DNA of 64,000 nucleotides from JAQVEM01 sp964610315 (GCA_964610315.1 CAZSVM010000012.1:1-64000), one strand, 5' to 3'; numbered from the stretch's first letter, positions 44,490 to 54,469 are shown. The notes: generated by a model from the sequence alone, not told the origin. A program made the numbers and translations.

Positions 44490-45713
44490 TTACAAACATA
44501 ATTCATTAAAGAAATAATCCAATAATTTGTATCCCTGGTCAAAATTCAGGCTGGTTCTTTTAGCGGTAAATTCATTAAATCTTTCCAAATTATTTCCCGT
44601 TTTCCCGGTGCTGTCATAAATCAGAAAGGGAACCGGTTCCGAAGTATGGGTCCTCAAGGATAGGGGTGTATAGTGATCGGGAAGTATCATCATCTTATAA
44701 TCCATCACTCTTCTATCCAGGGCCTTTTTTATAGGTCCTATAACCTCCCGGTCAATAATCTCAATGGATTTTACCTTATTTTCCACATTTCCCTGATGGC
44801 TGCATTCATCGGCGGCTTCCAGGTGAAGATAAACAAAATCCTTGCCGCCCCTGGTAAGCTCGCTTACGGCGGCATCAGCCTTACCTTTGAAATTGGTATT
44901 TATGGTTCCAGTGGCCCCCTTGACTTTAACCGGTTGAAGTCCGGCCAGTATGCCGATACCTTTCACCAGGTCCACTGCCGATATTATGGAACCCTTTAGC
45001 TTATATTTGTCATAAAAGCTATCCAGAGCAGGCTTTTTGCCCTCTCCCCATATCCATATCGAATTTGCCGGATTCAGGCCCTTTTTTATTCGTTCTTTGT
45101 TTATAGTATGCCCCTCCAGGATACTGGCGCTTCTAATCATCATATCCAGAAGTTTAGCGCTGCCCGGACCCCGGGGTAAAAAATCCGAAATCTTTTTACC
45201 CAGTATATCATGAGGAGCAGTAAGAATATTTTTATCCGGACCACCTTCCCATATAATTATATGTCTGTAGCTTACACCGGGATAAAATTTTATTTTATCG
45301 GTTTGAAGCTTGCCACCAACATACCCGATCAATATTTCGGACTTATCGGTGGGAATCTCTCCCGCACTGTAATCCACCATAATCCTGTCGGCATAATTAT
45401 CTTCCCGGGATAGTGTAACCAGATTACATCTGAAAGCAACATCCTCCTCCGAAAGGTTGATGCCCAGACTGACCGCTTCCAGGGAGGAGCGGCCGGTATA
45501 ATACATCCGGGGATCATATCCCAGTACCGACAGATTGGCAGTATCACTTCCTGGAGTCATCTTATCGGGGATAGTCTTTACCGTGCCCATCCTGCTTCTG
45601 GGAACAAGGCTGTCCAGAGCAGGGGTTCTGGCATATTCCAGGGGGGTTTTATCTCCCAGCTCCGCTATCCTGTAATCTGCCACTCCGTCCATAAGTATTA
45701 TTATATATTTCAT
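44490..45713 (-). CDS. ApgM-like phosphoglycerate mutase homologue, probable homoserine kinase
   Basis: About 407 residues from ATG 45713 (AGGGA 5 nt upstream; a longer TTG start at 45737 is less likely). It belongs to the alkaline-phosphatase superfamily as the archaeal-type cofactor-independent phosphoglycerate mutase: ILMDGVAD, PGSDTANLSVLGYDP with the nucleophile Ser, and PDHYTPLSLRTHTSEPVPF. A subgroup found beside threonine genes has been proposed to be a homoserine kinase. Here it follows hom and thrC, where thrB normally stands, and no GHMP-type thrB is in the window. That context favours homoserine kinase; a glycolytic mutase remains possible. Confidence 0.8.
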   Translation of the reverse strand: MKYIIILMDGVADYRIAELGDKTPLEYARTPALDSLVPRSRMGTVKTIPDKMTPGSDTANLSVLGYDPRMYYTGRSSLEAVSLGINLSEEDVAFRCNLVTLSREDNYADRIMVDYSAGEIPTDKSEILIGYVGGKLQTDKIKFYPGVSYRHIIIWEGGPDKNILTAPHDILGKKISDFLPRGPGSAKLLDMMIRSASILEGHTINKERIKKGLNPANSIWIWGEGKKPALDSFYDKYKLKGSIISAVDLVKGIGILAGLQPVKVKGATGTINTNFKGKADAAVSELTRGGKDFVYLHLEAADECSHQGNVENKVKSIEIIDREVIGPIKKALDRRVMDYKMMILPDHYTPLSLRTHTSEPVPFLIYDSTGKTGNNLERFNEFTAKRTSLNFDQGYKLLDYFFNELCL

Positions 45714-45780
45714 ATTATCCCTATAAACTTTTACCAATAATTCCGGTCATTAAGATTCATCACCTATTTTTTAGCTACTC

Positions 45781-47262
45781 CTATAAACCCAGAATACCGG
45801 AGACGGCATTCTTCATCTGAGAGGGCTGGCAAATTGCAGGGTGAAGAATTTTTTTTCTTTCCAGATTCTTTATTGCATCCGGGATTTTCAGGCCGGAAAT
45901 TTCCGATAACACTTTCAGCAGAGAAAATTCATCCATACCCTTGTATTTTTTATCCAGGGCAGTGCATACACTTCCTGGAAATTTGAAGGGGCTTGCAGTG
46001 GAAGCTATGATGGTTTTTGCCTCATCTCCACTGTCCTTTAAATATTTCCGGTAAACATTGTATCCCACCGCAGTATGGGTATCTATCAGATAGTTAAAAT
46101 TGGAAAATACATATTTTATGGTTTCGAATGTTTCCTTATCGGTAGCAAACCCACCGTAAAAATCGACCATCTTATCCTTCATTTCACCGGTTATTTTAAA
46201 CTCTCCCCGGCCATTGAGATCTTCCATAAGATTATTTATCATACCGGTATCATTTCCGGAGATATCGAAAAGCAGGCGCTCCAGGTTACTGGAAATTAGA
46301 ATATCCATAGCCGGGGAACTGGTGAAAATCAACTTCCTTTTTCTATTGTATACCCCGGTTCTTATAAAATGGTAAAGTACATTATTTTCATTGGAAGCAC
46401 ATATAAGTTTTTTTACCGGAAGCCCCATTTTTTTGGAATAATAAGCTGCCAGAATATTTCCAAAATTTCCGGTAGGAACCACTATGTTTACCGCTTCATC
46501 CGGTTTGATTTTTCCTGAATTTCTTAAATTGAAGTATGCGTATACATAATAAACAATCTGAGGAATCAGCCTCCCGATATTAATAGAATTTGCCGAAGAA
46601 AGTATATAACCCCCTTTATCCAGAGTTTTATTAAAAGACCGGTCGGAAAAAATTTCCTTTACCCCTCTCTGGGTGTCGTCGAAGTTACCCTTAACGCCGA
46701 CCACATAGGTATTATCTCCCTGCTGGGTGGTCATATGTCTTTCCTGTATCTTGCTTACCCCATCTCTGGGATAAAATACGATTATTTTGGTTTCTTTAAC
46801 ATTGGCAAAACCTTCCAGGGCGGCTTTACCGGTATCACCGGAAGTAGCGGTAAGTATAACTATTTCTTTATCCATATTATTTTTAGCTGCAGCTGTTTTT
46901 AACAAATGGGGCAGTATGGATAAAGCTATATCCTTGAAAGCAAGAGTAGGTCCATGAAAGAGTTCCAGAAAAAAAACACCGCCTTTTTCCATGATTGGCG
47001 TTACTGCCGGATCATCGAATTTTTCATCATAAGCTTTTCTGATACAGTATTTAAGTTCCTCTTCACTAAAATCGGTAAAAAACTTACTGATTATATATAA
47101 AGCAATATTTCGGTAATCCAGCGGAGATAAACTTTCAAAAGACTGGTCGATTACCGGTATTTTTTCCGGCACGTAAAGTCCCCCGCCGTCCGCCATACCT
47201 TTAACAATAGCACGGGAGGATTTTATCCTGTCATTAATTTTGCGGGTGCTCTGGTAATACAT
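45781..47262 (-). CDS. thrC: Threonine synthase
   Basis: 493 residues, PLP-dependent. The N-terminal MYYQSTR start, the LFHGPTLAFKDIALS motif with the PLP lysine, ATSGDTGKAALEG, PTGNFGNILAAYY and TASPFKFP are typical of the longer bacterial class. Converts phosphohomoserine to threonine. 23 nt downstream of hom and 67 nt upstream of the probable kinase. Confidence 0.96.
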   Translation of the reverse strand: MYYQSTRKINDRIKSSRAIVKGMADGGGLYVPEKIPVIDQSFESLSPLDYRNIALYIISKFFTDFSEEELKYCIRKAYDEKFDDPAVTPIMEKGGVFFLELFHGPTLAFKDIALSILPHLLKTAAAKNNMDKEIVILTATSGDTGKAALEGFANVKETKIIVFYPRDGVSKIQERHMTTQQGDNTYVVGVKGNFDDTQRGVKEIFSDRSFNKTLDKGGYILSSANSINIGRLIPQIVYYVYAYFNLRNSGKIKPDEAVNIVVPTGNFGNILAAYYSKKMGLPVKKLICASNENNVLYHFIRTGVYNRKRKLIFTSSPAMDILISSNLERLLFDISGNDTGMINNLMEDLNGRGEFKITGEMKDKMVDFYGGFATDKETFETIKYVFSNFNYLIDTHTAVGYNVYRKYLKDSGDEAKTIIASTASPFKFPGSVCTALDKKYKGMDEFSLLKVLSEISGLKIPDAIKNLERKKILHPAICQPSQMKNAVSGILGL

Positions 47263-47285
47263 TTTTTAAAAACGAAAAACAGATC

Positions 47286-48626
47286 TTAATTTAAATCTTC
47301 CACCCTGATTACACTTAGAACTTTGCCTACTACATCCAGTTTTGATGTTTCTTTGATTGATTTGTACAAATTTTTATTGATAACTTCATGGGTAATGAAT
47401 ATAAGTCTGGCACTTTTCTCCCTGCTGATTTGTTTTTGAACCATCGAATTAATGCTTACCTTATTTCTGCCGAATACTTCCGCAATCTTTGCCAGTACTC
47501 CGGGCCTGTCCACTACATCCATAAGAATATAGAATTTGCTCACTGTATCATCTATGGGTATGAACTTTTTATTTTCGAAACAACTACAGCCGTAAATTAT
47601 CCCTTTCTTCTGGCGGTCGAAATTTCGGGCAATCTTTACGATATCTCCTACTATGGAACTTGCTGTGGGCCTATCCCCGGCACCCCTCCCATAACTCATA
47701 ATCTCTCCCACATAATTACCATAAACATATACGGCATTAAAGGTGTCCTCGATGGAAGCAAGAATATGATCAGTAGGTATCAGAGCCGGATGAACCCTTA
47801 CGCTTATCCTGCCGTTTTCTTCCATACCGATAGCCAGAAGCTTTATTCTATAACCCATATCCAGAGCATTTCTTATATCGTCCGGTAGGATATTGGTTAT
47901 TCCTTCTTTATAGACATCGTTTAAGGTAACCCGTGAATTAAAAGCTATGGAACCCAATATGGCCAGCTTGCAGGCTGCATCATAACCCTCAATATCCGAG
48001 GACGGATTGGCCTTCTCCGCATATCCAAGTTCCTGGGCTTTTTTAAGAGCATTTTGGAATGATAAATTATCCTTCTCCATCCGGGTTAGTATATAATTGG
48101 TGGTCCCGTTAACTATCCCCACGATTTTGGTTATATTATTGGAAGCCAGAGAAGATTTAAGAGGTTCTATTATGGGTATACCTCCTCCCACACTGGCCTC
48201 AAATAATACATCCACATTATTCTTCTCTGCTGTCGATAGAAGTTCTCCACCCCTGTTGGCCATAAGATCCTTGTTGGCGGTTACTACATATTTCCCGGCA
48301 TTCAAAGATCGGCAGACGTAGTCATAAGCAGGGTTTATACCCCCGATAAGTTCAACAACTATATCGATATTTTTATCTTTTATAATATCATCTGCATCAC
48401 TGGTTACTTTTATATCCTTAGATCCCTTCAGTGAAGAATTTTTTATTTTTTTTAAATCTTTTTCCGCGACTCTTGTTATATTAATATTTTTCTTTATTTT
48501 TTTTGCCAGATAGCCCTTCTGCTCCCCAATGAGCGAAAAAACACCGCGGGCAATATATCCGAAACCAATTATGCCGATATTAATATTATCCATATTTGTA
48601 TTTTTATTTTTCATATAATTTGACAT
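47286..48626 (-). CDS. hom: Homoserine dehydrogenase with C-terminal ACT domain
   Basis: Up to 446 residues. Rossmann GFGYIARGVF at the start, KYVVTANKDL, GIVNGTTNYILTRM, ADPSSDIEGYDAA-type (ANPSSDIEGYDAA), then an ACT domain at about 365-446 (MDVVDRPGVLAKIAEVFG), which usually gives feedback inhibition by threonine. The start is uncertain: ATGs at 48626, 48614 and 48593 are all possible, and GGGAG directly abuts the first. The first overlaps lysA by 23 nt, suggesting coupling. Makes homoserine for the threonine branch. Confidence 0.95.
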   Translation of the reverse strand: MSNYMKNKNTNMDNINIGIIGFGYIARGVFSLIGEQKGYLAKKIKKNINITRVAEKDLKKIKNSSLKGSKDIKVTSDADDIIKDKNIDIVVELIGGINPAYDYVCRSLNAGKYVVTANKDLMANRGGELLSTAEKNNVDVLFEASVGGGIPIIEPLKSSLASNNITKIVGIVNGTTNYILTRMEKDNLSFQNALKKAQELGYAEKANPSSDIEGYDAACKLAILGSIAFNSRVTLNDVYKEGITNILPDDIRNALDMGYRIKLLAIGMEENGRISVRVHPALIPTDHILASIEDTFNAVYVYGNYVGEIMSYGRGAGDRPTASSIVGDIVKIARNFDRQKKGIIYGCSCFENKKFIPIDDTVSKFYILMDVVDRPGVLAKIAEVFGRNKVSINSMVQKQISREKSARLIFITHEVINKNLYKSIKETSKLDVVGKVLSVIRVEDLN

Positions 48627-49929
48627 CTCCCATCACCAAATCCTTATAAGTTTGCCTTTTTATCCAGGTCCAGCTTTTACCGTCTTCAACGGCGACCACA
48701 GCACTCCTGGGCTGGCAGTTATAATTGCTTGACAAGACATAACCATAAGCACCGGTGGTTGCTACGACTATAAAATTACCGCTGGTAACGAGCGGTAATT
48801 TTATGTCGTTAATTATCACATCGCTTTCACAATGTTTACCAACTATAGAATAATGCATTTTATCAGTTTCCTCGATATGTTTACTATCTTCCATTTTATT
48901 GGCAATATAGGCGCTATACCTGGCCTGATAAAGCATGGGTCTTATATTATCAGACATACCGCCGTCCACTAAAATATATTTTTTAGAGTCGTTAATTTCT
49001 TTAATCCCACCAACTTCATAAAGGGTAACTCCGGCATTTCCAATAATGGATCTTCCCGGCTCGATATAGAGCCGGTCCAGTTTGATATCAAATTTCTTCT
49101 GGTATCTTATAATGGCGCTATGAACCAATTCAGCCAGGTCTTCTATACTGGAGGGTTCGTCTTCCGGAATATATTTAATACCCAATCCACCCCCTATATC
49201 TATACCGGCTATGGATAGGCCCACTTTATCCTTAACCTCTTTTATAAACTTTATCATAATTTCAATCAGCTTGTCGTAGCAGGATAAATTAAATATCTGC
49301 GAACCTAAATGGGCATTAATGCCGGTAAGTTCAAGCTGACTGTACTGCCCTGCTCTTTTTACTGCTTCCAGAGCCGCATTATTATGTATACCAAAACCAA
49401 ATTTGGAATCCATCTTCCCGGTCTGTATATATTCATGGGTACCTGCTTCGATCCCGGGATTGATTCTTAACATAATTTTTTGTTTTGTATTACTTTCCCG
49501 ACACAACTTACCCAGAGTTTCAAGTTCGCCAAAATTATCTACCATAAAGTACTCCACTTTATTTTCCAGTCCATATCGGATCTCTTCGATAGATTTATTA
49601 TTACCGTGAAAATATACCCTTTCAGCCGGAAAACCGCTGCCAAGGGCAATAAAAAGCTCTCCTCCCGAGGATACGTCCAGACCCAGGCCTTCCTCTTGCA
49701 TAAGCTGGCACATGGCGGTACAAATAAATGCTTTGGTGGCGTAAATAATATCAGTATCAATATCAGAAAAATTAAAATTCTTCCTGTAACTGCGGCATTG
49801 TTTTTTTATAGTGGCAATATCTATAATATACAGAGGCGTTCCATACTTTTTCTTTAATTCCAATATATCATTTCCACCAATAACCAGATGACCTTTATCA
49901 TTAATTTCCGAAGTCAGGGGAAGTATCAT
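48604..49929 (-). CDS. lysA: Diaminopimelate decarboxylase
   Basis: About 441 residues from ATG 49929 (GAGGAG 5 nt upstream; GTG 49953 is the longer alternative). Fold III PLP enzyme: YATKAF with the PLP lysine, GINAHLGSQI, IDIGGGLGIKY, EPGRSIIGNAG and HCESDVI. Last step of lysine synthesis, acting on meso-diaminopimelate. Between argS and hom, an order familiar in Actinomycetota. Confidence 0.96.
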   Translation of the reverse strand: MILPLTSEINDKGHLVIGGNDILELKKKYGTPLYIIDIATIKKQCRSYRKNFNFSDIDTDIIYATKAFICTAMCQLMQEEGLGLDVSSGGELFIALGSGFPAERVYFHGNNKSIEEIRYGLENKVEYFMVDNFGELETLGKLCRESNTKQKIMLRINPGIEAGTHEYIQTGKMDSKFGFGIHNNAALEAVKRAGQYSQLELTGINAHLGSQIFNLSCYDKLIEIMIKFIKEVKDKVGLSIAGIDIGGGLGIKYIPEDEPSSIEDLAELVHSAIIRYQKKFDIKLDRLYIEPGRSIIGNAGVTLYEVGGIKEINDSKKYILVDGGMSDNIRPMLYQARYSAYIANKMEDSKHIEETDKMHYSIVGKHCESDVIINDIKLPLVTSGNFIVVATTGAYGYVLSSNYNCQPRSAVVAVEDGKSWTWIKRQTYKDLVMGDVKLYEK

Positions 49930-50044
49930 TTTATCTCCTCTTTTTATTCTCACTTTAAATTTTAACCCAGTATAGCAAATTCTATGTCAAATTATAGAAC
50001 TAATTAAATTATTTAATTGAATATTAATCAAGATGTATTTTGCC

Positions 50045-51739
50045 TTACATCTTTTTGGGAGCACTAACTTTAAGCAGTTCAAGGGCATTTTGCAGTACCT
50101 GTTTTACCAGCAAAATCAAAATAAATCTGTCCATATCCACTACTGTCTTATCTCCAGTCTCGTTTACCACTCTAAAATGATTATAGAAATAATGGAATTC
50201 AGCCGCCAGCCGGTGTAAATACTGGGTTACCAGATAGGGGGCATTATTCCTGCAGCTGGTGTAAACCACATCCGGGTATAAAATCATTGTTTTTGCCAGT
50301 TTTCTCTCGCTTTTACTTTTAAACTCTAATTTTGAGGTATCCATTTTATCAAGAGAGAAATCATTCAGGTCCAGATTTTTCAAACCGGCTTCTTTTATCT
50401 TTTCCATAATGCTCTGGATACGGGCGTGCGCGTACTGAACATAAAAAACCGGGTTTTGATTCGATTTCTGCTTGGCAAGATTTATATCAAAATCCATAGG
50501 AGTATCGAAGGAACTCATACTGAAAAAATATCTTACCGCGTCTTTTCCTACCTCCTCTATCAAATTCCTTAAAGTATAAAAATCACCTTTCCTCCTGGAC
50601 ATTTTTAGAGAGCGCCCCTTATCTACTATTTTTACCAGCTGCCCTATTATTATCAATATTCTATCTTCTTCCAATCCCAGGGCTCTTCCGATTGCTTTCA
50701 ATCTATCCACATAACCGTGGTGATCCGCTCCTAAAATATACAAAATTTTATGGTAATCTCTTTTCACTTTATTTATTAAATACAATATATCCGAAGCAAA
50801 ATAAGTAGGATTTCCATCTTTTCTTATTATTACTCTATCCTTATCATCCGCATAACGGGAAGTTCTGAACCATAATGCGTCCTCTTTCCGGTAAACCAGA
50901 TCCTTACTTTTTAAATCTGCCATTACTTTCTGGAAGTTCGAATTCTCATACAAAGAGCTTTCATAAAACCATCGGTCATACTCCACACCCATTAATGCCA
51001 GCGTTTCACCTATATAGGAAACCATGATTTTTATTATCTCTTTTTTAAACCGTTCCTTATCTACTTCTTTTTCCCCGTTTTTCTCGACCATAAACCGGTC
51101 ATGGTAACTATCTATCAGCTTTTCAACCGCTACGGACACTACTTCTTCCGGATATCCGTCTTCAGGATAAGGGGTTTCCCGGTCGAAATGCTTTAAATAA
51201 ATACATCTTGCACAGTCGCTGAATCTTTCTACCTGGGTTCCATAATCGTTGACATAATACTCCCTGAATACTTCATATCCGTTGGCAGCATAAATATTTG
51301 CCAGATTGTCCCCTAAAACCCCCCATCTGCCGTGCCCTATATGAAGATAGCCGGTAGGATTGGAGCTTACATATTCCAGCTGTACACTTTCTCCCTTACC
51401 GCTCCTGTTGAATCCAAACTTTTCCTTTCCGGTTATTATTTCCTTTAGAGTCTCTTTTATAAATTCATCCTTCAAATCAAAATTGATAAATCCGGGCTTT
51501 ACCACACTTATATGGCTAACCTGATCCCACTTAGAAATTAACTCTTCCTTAAGCTTTTCCGCAATTTCCATAGGATTTTTCCTTAAAGCCGGCGCCAGTA
51601 CCATAGCCGCATTTGTGGAAAGATCTCCAAATTTTTCATTTTTTGGCTCTTCTACGACCAGTTTATCCAGGCCAGGCTTGACCTCAGCCAACCGGCTGAT
51701 ATGTTTAAGGATTTTTTGTTTTAATTCATTTATTATCAA
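50045..51739 (-). CDS. argS: Arginyl-tRNA synthetase
   Basis: 564 residues, class I. The HIGH motif is HIGHGRWG (133-140) after SSNPTGYL, and a KMSK-equivalent reads KMSRRKGDF. The C-terminal DALR anticodon-binding domain contains LYPDVV and the RLAAEFHYFYNHFRV segment. Charges tRNA-Arg. It precedes lysA and follows tRNA-Thr. Confidence 0.97.
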   Translation of the reverse strand: MIINELKQKILKHISRLAEVKPGLDKLVVEEPKNEKFGDLSTNAAMVLAPALRKNPMEIAEKLKEELISKWDQVSHISVVKPGFINFDLKDEFIKETLKEIITGKEKFGFNRSGKGESVQLEYVSSNPTGYLHIGHGRWGVLGDNLANIYAANGYEVFREYYVNDYGTQVERFSDCARCIYLKHFDRETPYPEDGYPEEVVSVAVEKLIDSYHDRFMVEKNGEKEVDKERFKKEIIKIMVSYIGETLALMGVEYDRWFYESSLYENSNFQKVMADLKSKDLVYRKEDALWFRTSRYADDKDRVIIRKDGNPTYFASDILYLINKVKRDYHKILYILGADHHGYVDRLKAIGRALGLEEDRILIIIGQLVKIVDKGRSLKMSRRKGDFYTLRNLIEEVGKDAVRYFFSMSSFDTPMDFDINLAKQKSNQNPVFYVQYAHARIQSIMEKIKEAGLKNLDLNDFSLDKMDTSKLEFKSKSERKLAKTMILYPDVVYTSCRNNAPYLVTQYLHRLAAEFHYFYNHFRVVNETGDKTVVDMDRFILILLVKQVLQNALELLKVSAPKKM

Positions 51740-51771
51740 TGGCTGCTCTCTTACTATCTGTTATCTTATAT

Positions 51772-51847
51772 TGGAGCCGACGACCGGACTTGAACCGGTA
51801 ACCTGCTCATTACGAATGAGCTGCTCTACCAGTTGAGCTACATCGGC
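51772..51847 (-). tRNA. tRNA-Thr (anticodon CGU)
   Basis: Full cloverleaf on the minus strand: acceptor GCCGATG pairs with CGTCGGC (one G-T), D arm GCTC/GAGC, anticodon stem GCTCA/TGAGC with loop TTCGTAA, T arm ACCGG/CCGGT with TTCAAGT, and an encoded CCA end. The anticodon CGT reads ACG. It lies between argS and ricT. Confidence 0.97.
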
Positions 51848-51872
51848 AAATCGATTTAAATATACGGTATTT

Positions 51873-52754
51873 TCAGGTATCCTGCGGGTTAATTTTACCG
51901 TTATCCTCCATACTGCTTTCCTCTCCGGCATCCCCTTTGATTTCTACTCTCTCATTGGTAACCTCCACTTCCGAAAGAGGAACGGATTTTCTGGTTTCAT
52001 TATCGAATTCCACGATTATGGATTTCTTTAAAGGATCATATCCGCATACTCCGCCGCAGCCATGGCTGCATTTCACTTTTATTCCCCTCTCCGGCGCGCT
52101 TTCAATAAATTCCTTATAGGAATCATATTCATATTTCAAGCAGCACATTAATCTTCCGCAGACGCCTGATATTTTAAAGGGGTTTAAAGGAAGATTCTGA
52201 TCCTTGGCCATTTTTATGGAGATCGATTCAAAATCGGTTAAAAAGCTTTTACAGCACAGATTCATTCCACAGGGACCCAGCCCCCCTACTATTTTTGCTT
52301 CATCTCTTACTCCAATCTGCCGCAGCTCTATCCTCATCTTAAAGAAGGTGGCCAGTTCCTTTACCATTTCCCTGAAATCAACTCTTTTTTCCGATGTAAA
52401 ATAAAATATCATTTTACTCTTATCGAACATTACATGTACATTTACCAGTTTCATTTTGAGTTTGTATTTTTCGGCCAGCTGGCTGAATTCCTCGAATCCT
52501 TTTTTTTCTTTGTCACGGTTTAATTCATCCACAGACAGATCGTAATAAGTTGCTTTTCTTATTACTCTATTTAAAGGATTGATAATTTCGCTCTCACTTA
52601 TGTCAACCGGAGGTGCGACCACTTCTCCGATTTCTTTTGTTCCCTCCTCAATATGACAGATGACTTTATCTCCGACCCCTAACTTAATTCCGGCAGGGTC
52701 ATAGTAGCGTATAGTATCACTTCTTCTAAACATTACTCCTACAATCAAAGACAT
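51873..52754 (-). CDS. ricT: PSP1-domain protein RicT (YaaT)
   Basis: About 293 residues from ATG 52754 (AGAGGTG 6 nt upstream; the GTG at 52763 overlaps that site). The PSP1 core is marked by PCGMNLCC, KISGVCGRLMCCLKYEYDSY and two further Cys pairs; such cysteines hold Fe-S clusters in the B. subtilis RicAFT complex, which guides RNase Y. The partners RicA and RicF are not in the window. C-terminal acidic tail. Only 12 nt after holB, completing tmk-holB-ricT. Confidence 0.92.
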   Translation of the reverse strand: MSLIVGVMFRRSDTIRYYDPAGIKLGVGDKVICHIEEGTKEIGEVVAPPVDISESEIINPLNRVIRKATYYDLSVDELNRDKEKKGFEEFSQLAEKYKLKMKLVNVHVMFDKSKMIFYFTSEKRVDFREMVKELATFFKMRIELRQIGVRDEAKIVGGLGPCGMNLCCKSFLTDFESISIKMAKDQNLPLNPFKISGVCGRLMCCLKYEYDSYKEFIESAPERGIKVKCSHGCGGVCGYDPLKKSIIVEFDNETRKSVPLSEVEVTNERVEIKGDAGEESSMEDNGKINPQDT

Positions 52755-52766
52755 AGCTTTCACCTC

Positions 52767-53834
52767 TTATCTATATATGTTCCGAAGCTGAAGGAAAATA
52801 TTGTCCAGAGCTAACTCGGAATTAATAGAATAGTTAAGATAGCTCTTATTTACTTTTATCACTTCCATCAATCCAAAGATTTTATCTATTTTAACATTTT
52901 CGATATTCCTGCCTATAAAAGAATAATTATTTTTAAAATTCAGGTTTATCTCTCCCGCTCCGAATTTTACTGCAAGAATATCTTCAAGCCAGGCAGATAT
53001 TATATCAAAAATTCTGCTCATAACTAAATTATGGAATTTATTTACTTTTCTTTTATGCCTCGATTTCAAAATCTCCAAATATTTACTTATATCGCTTTTA
53101 TCGAAATCAATTTTTTTCACTTCGGTAAGTTCTTTTTCCAGATCTGTTTTAACGGCAGCTTCCATTTTTTTAAGTACCTCAATCAATTTTAAGGTAAGAT
53201 TTAAAGATAGGGCAGAAGTCCCCGTACCGCCCATTTCAAGGGCCAACATATTTCCAATACCTTCATTCAAATATTTATCTATCACCTTAAAATCAGCCTT
53301 ATTCTGAGTATTTTCATCGAATTTGAAATTCCAGCAGTAGACCAGGCATCTTGATATGACGGTGGGAAGCATCACCGATATATCCTCAGTCAGTAGTATG
53401 AATATACTATTATTATCCGGAGGGTCTTCCAGAGTTTTAAGCAGTCTGTTGGCAGCTTCCTGATTCATCAATTCGGATTCTTTAATAATACATACTTTTT
53501 TCCCCGGATTATAAGAGCTCAGCCCCATAAATTTTTGCAGTCTGGCAATTTCTTCTATTCTTAATATATTGCCTTCCGGTTCTACAATCAAAACATTGGG
53601 GTACACCCCCCGGACTGTGTTCCTGCAAACCGAACAGTTTCCACATCCATTTTCGGGGCAATTAATGGAAGCGGCAAATTCCAGGGCAAGTCTGGAAAGA
53701 AGCTCCATGCTATTTCCGTAAAAAAGGTAGGCATGCGAGATATTGTCTCTTTCTATCATTCTTGAAAGTGACTTTATATTTGATTGATTAATATCATTCT
53801 CAATTAAAAAATCGATATTTCCCGGTATTTTCAT
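52767..53834 (-). CDS. holB: DNA polymerase III delta-prime subunit
   Basis: 355 residues, an AAA+ clamp-loader subunit. The zinc module CPENGCGNCSVC is intact. The Walker A region reads HAYLFYGNSMELLS and lacks GKT, as in non-ATP-binding delta-prime. NRLLKTLEDPPDNNSIFIL and VISRCL (SRC motif) confirm the family. It overlaps tmk by 4 nt. Confidence 0.92.
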   Translation of the reverse strand: MKIPGNIDFLIENDINQSNIKSLSRMIERDNISHAYLFYGNSMELLSRLALEFAASINCPENGCGNCSVCRNTVRGVYPNVLIVEPEGNILRIEEIARLQKFMGLSSYNPGKKVCIIKESELMNQEAANRLLKTLEDPPDNNSIFILLTEDISVMLPTVISRCLVYCWNFKFDENTQNKADFKVIDKYLNEGIGNMLALEMGGTGTSALSLNLTLKLIEVLKKMEAAVKTDLEKELTEVKKIDFDKSDISKYLEILKSRHKRKVNKFHNLVMSRIFDIISAWLEDILAVKFGAGEINLNFKNNYSFIGRNIENVKIDKIFGLMEVIKVNKSYLNYSINSELALDNIFLQLRNIYR

Positions 53835-54469
53835 TTCATACTTTCCAGACGCATATAAACCTTGCTTTTTATTTCTTCAAAGATGCTTTCAACGCTCTTC
53901 TCTCCGTCAATGACCACGAACCTTTCTTTATTTTCCCCGGAAACATTCAGATACCCTCTGTAAATTTTTTGCTTGAATTCATCCTCTTCCAGTTCGATTC
54001 TATCTCTTTTTTTATTTGCATGATCCATCCTCTTCTTACCCCCGCTTACCTTTACCAGAAGCAAAAAAGTTATATCAGGCACCAGGCCGCCACTGGCCCA
54101 CAGACTCATCTCCAGAACCTGTTTTTCACCCAGCCCTCTGCCTATGCCCTGGTAAACTACTGTGGAGTCAAAGAACCGGTCGCAGATTACAATCTTCCCC
54201 TTTTCTAAAGCCGGTACTATCACTTTTGAGGCCAGCTCTGCTCTGGAAGCTAAAAAGAGAAAGGTCTCGGCCTTTGGAGATATATCCAGATTTCCTTTAA
54301 CCAGAAGAATCTTTCTGATTTTCTGGCCTATTTCCGTTCCGCCGGGTTCTACGGTAACCATTACCTCGAAACCTTTACTTTTAAGATAATCTCTTAAAAG
54401 CTTTATCTGGGTAGTTTTCCCTGACCCATCGGGCCCTTCAAAAGTTATGAATAATCCTTTTTTCATCAT
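53831..54469 (-). CDS. tmk: Thymidylate kinase
   Basis: 212 residues. P-loop GPDGSGKTT (12-20), VEPGGTEIGQKIRK, and DRFFDSTVVYQGIGRG. Lid region with basic residues (KKRDRIELE). Phosphorylates dTMP to dTDP. No Shine-Dalgarno is obvious before the ATGATG start; a 12-bp palindrome, GATAATATTATC, at 54572-54583 lies about 100 nt upstream. Confidence 0.96.
   Translation of the reverse strand: MMKKGLFITFEGPDGSGKTTQIKLLRDYLKSKGFEVMVTVEPGGTEIGQKIRKILLVKGNLDISPKAETFLFLASRAELASKVIVPALEKGKIVICDRFFDSTVVYQGIGRGLGEKQVLEMSLWASGGLVPDITFLLLVKVSGGKKRMDHANKKRDRIELEEDEFKQKIYRGYLNVSGENKERFVVIDGEKSVESIFEEIKSKVYMRLESMK

Noticed and set aside
44490..45713. Plain glycolytic phosphoglycerate mutase
   Set aside because: Not excluded, but no glycolytic gene is nearby, while hom and thrC directly precede it and thrB is missing.
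51615..51836. Short plus-strand open frame ending in a tRNA-antisense peptide
   Set aside because: The LEPTTGLEPVT-like end is the well-known spurious translation across a tRNA gene.
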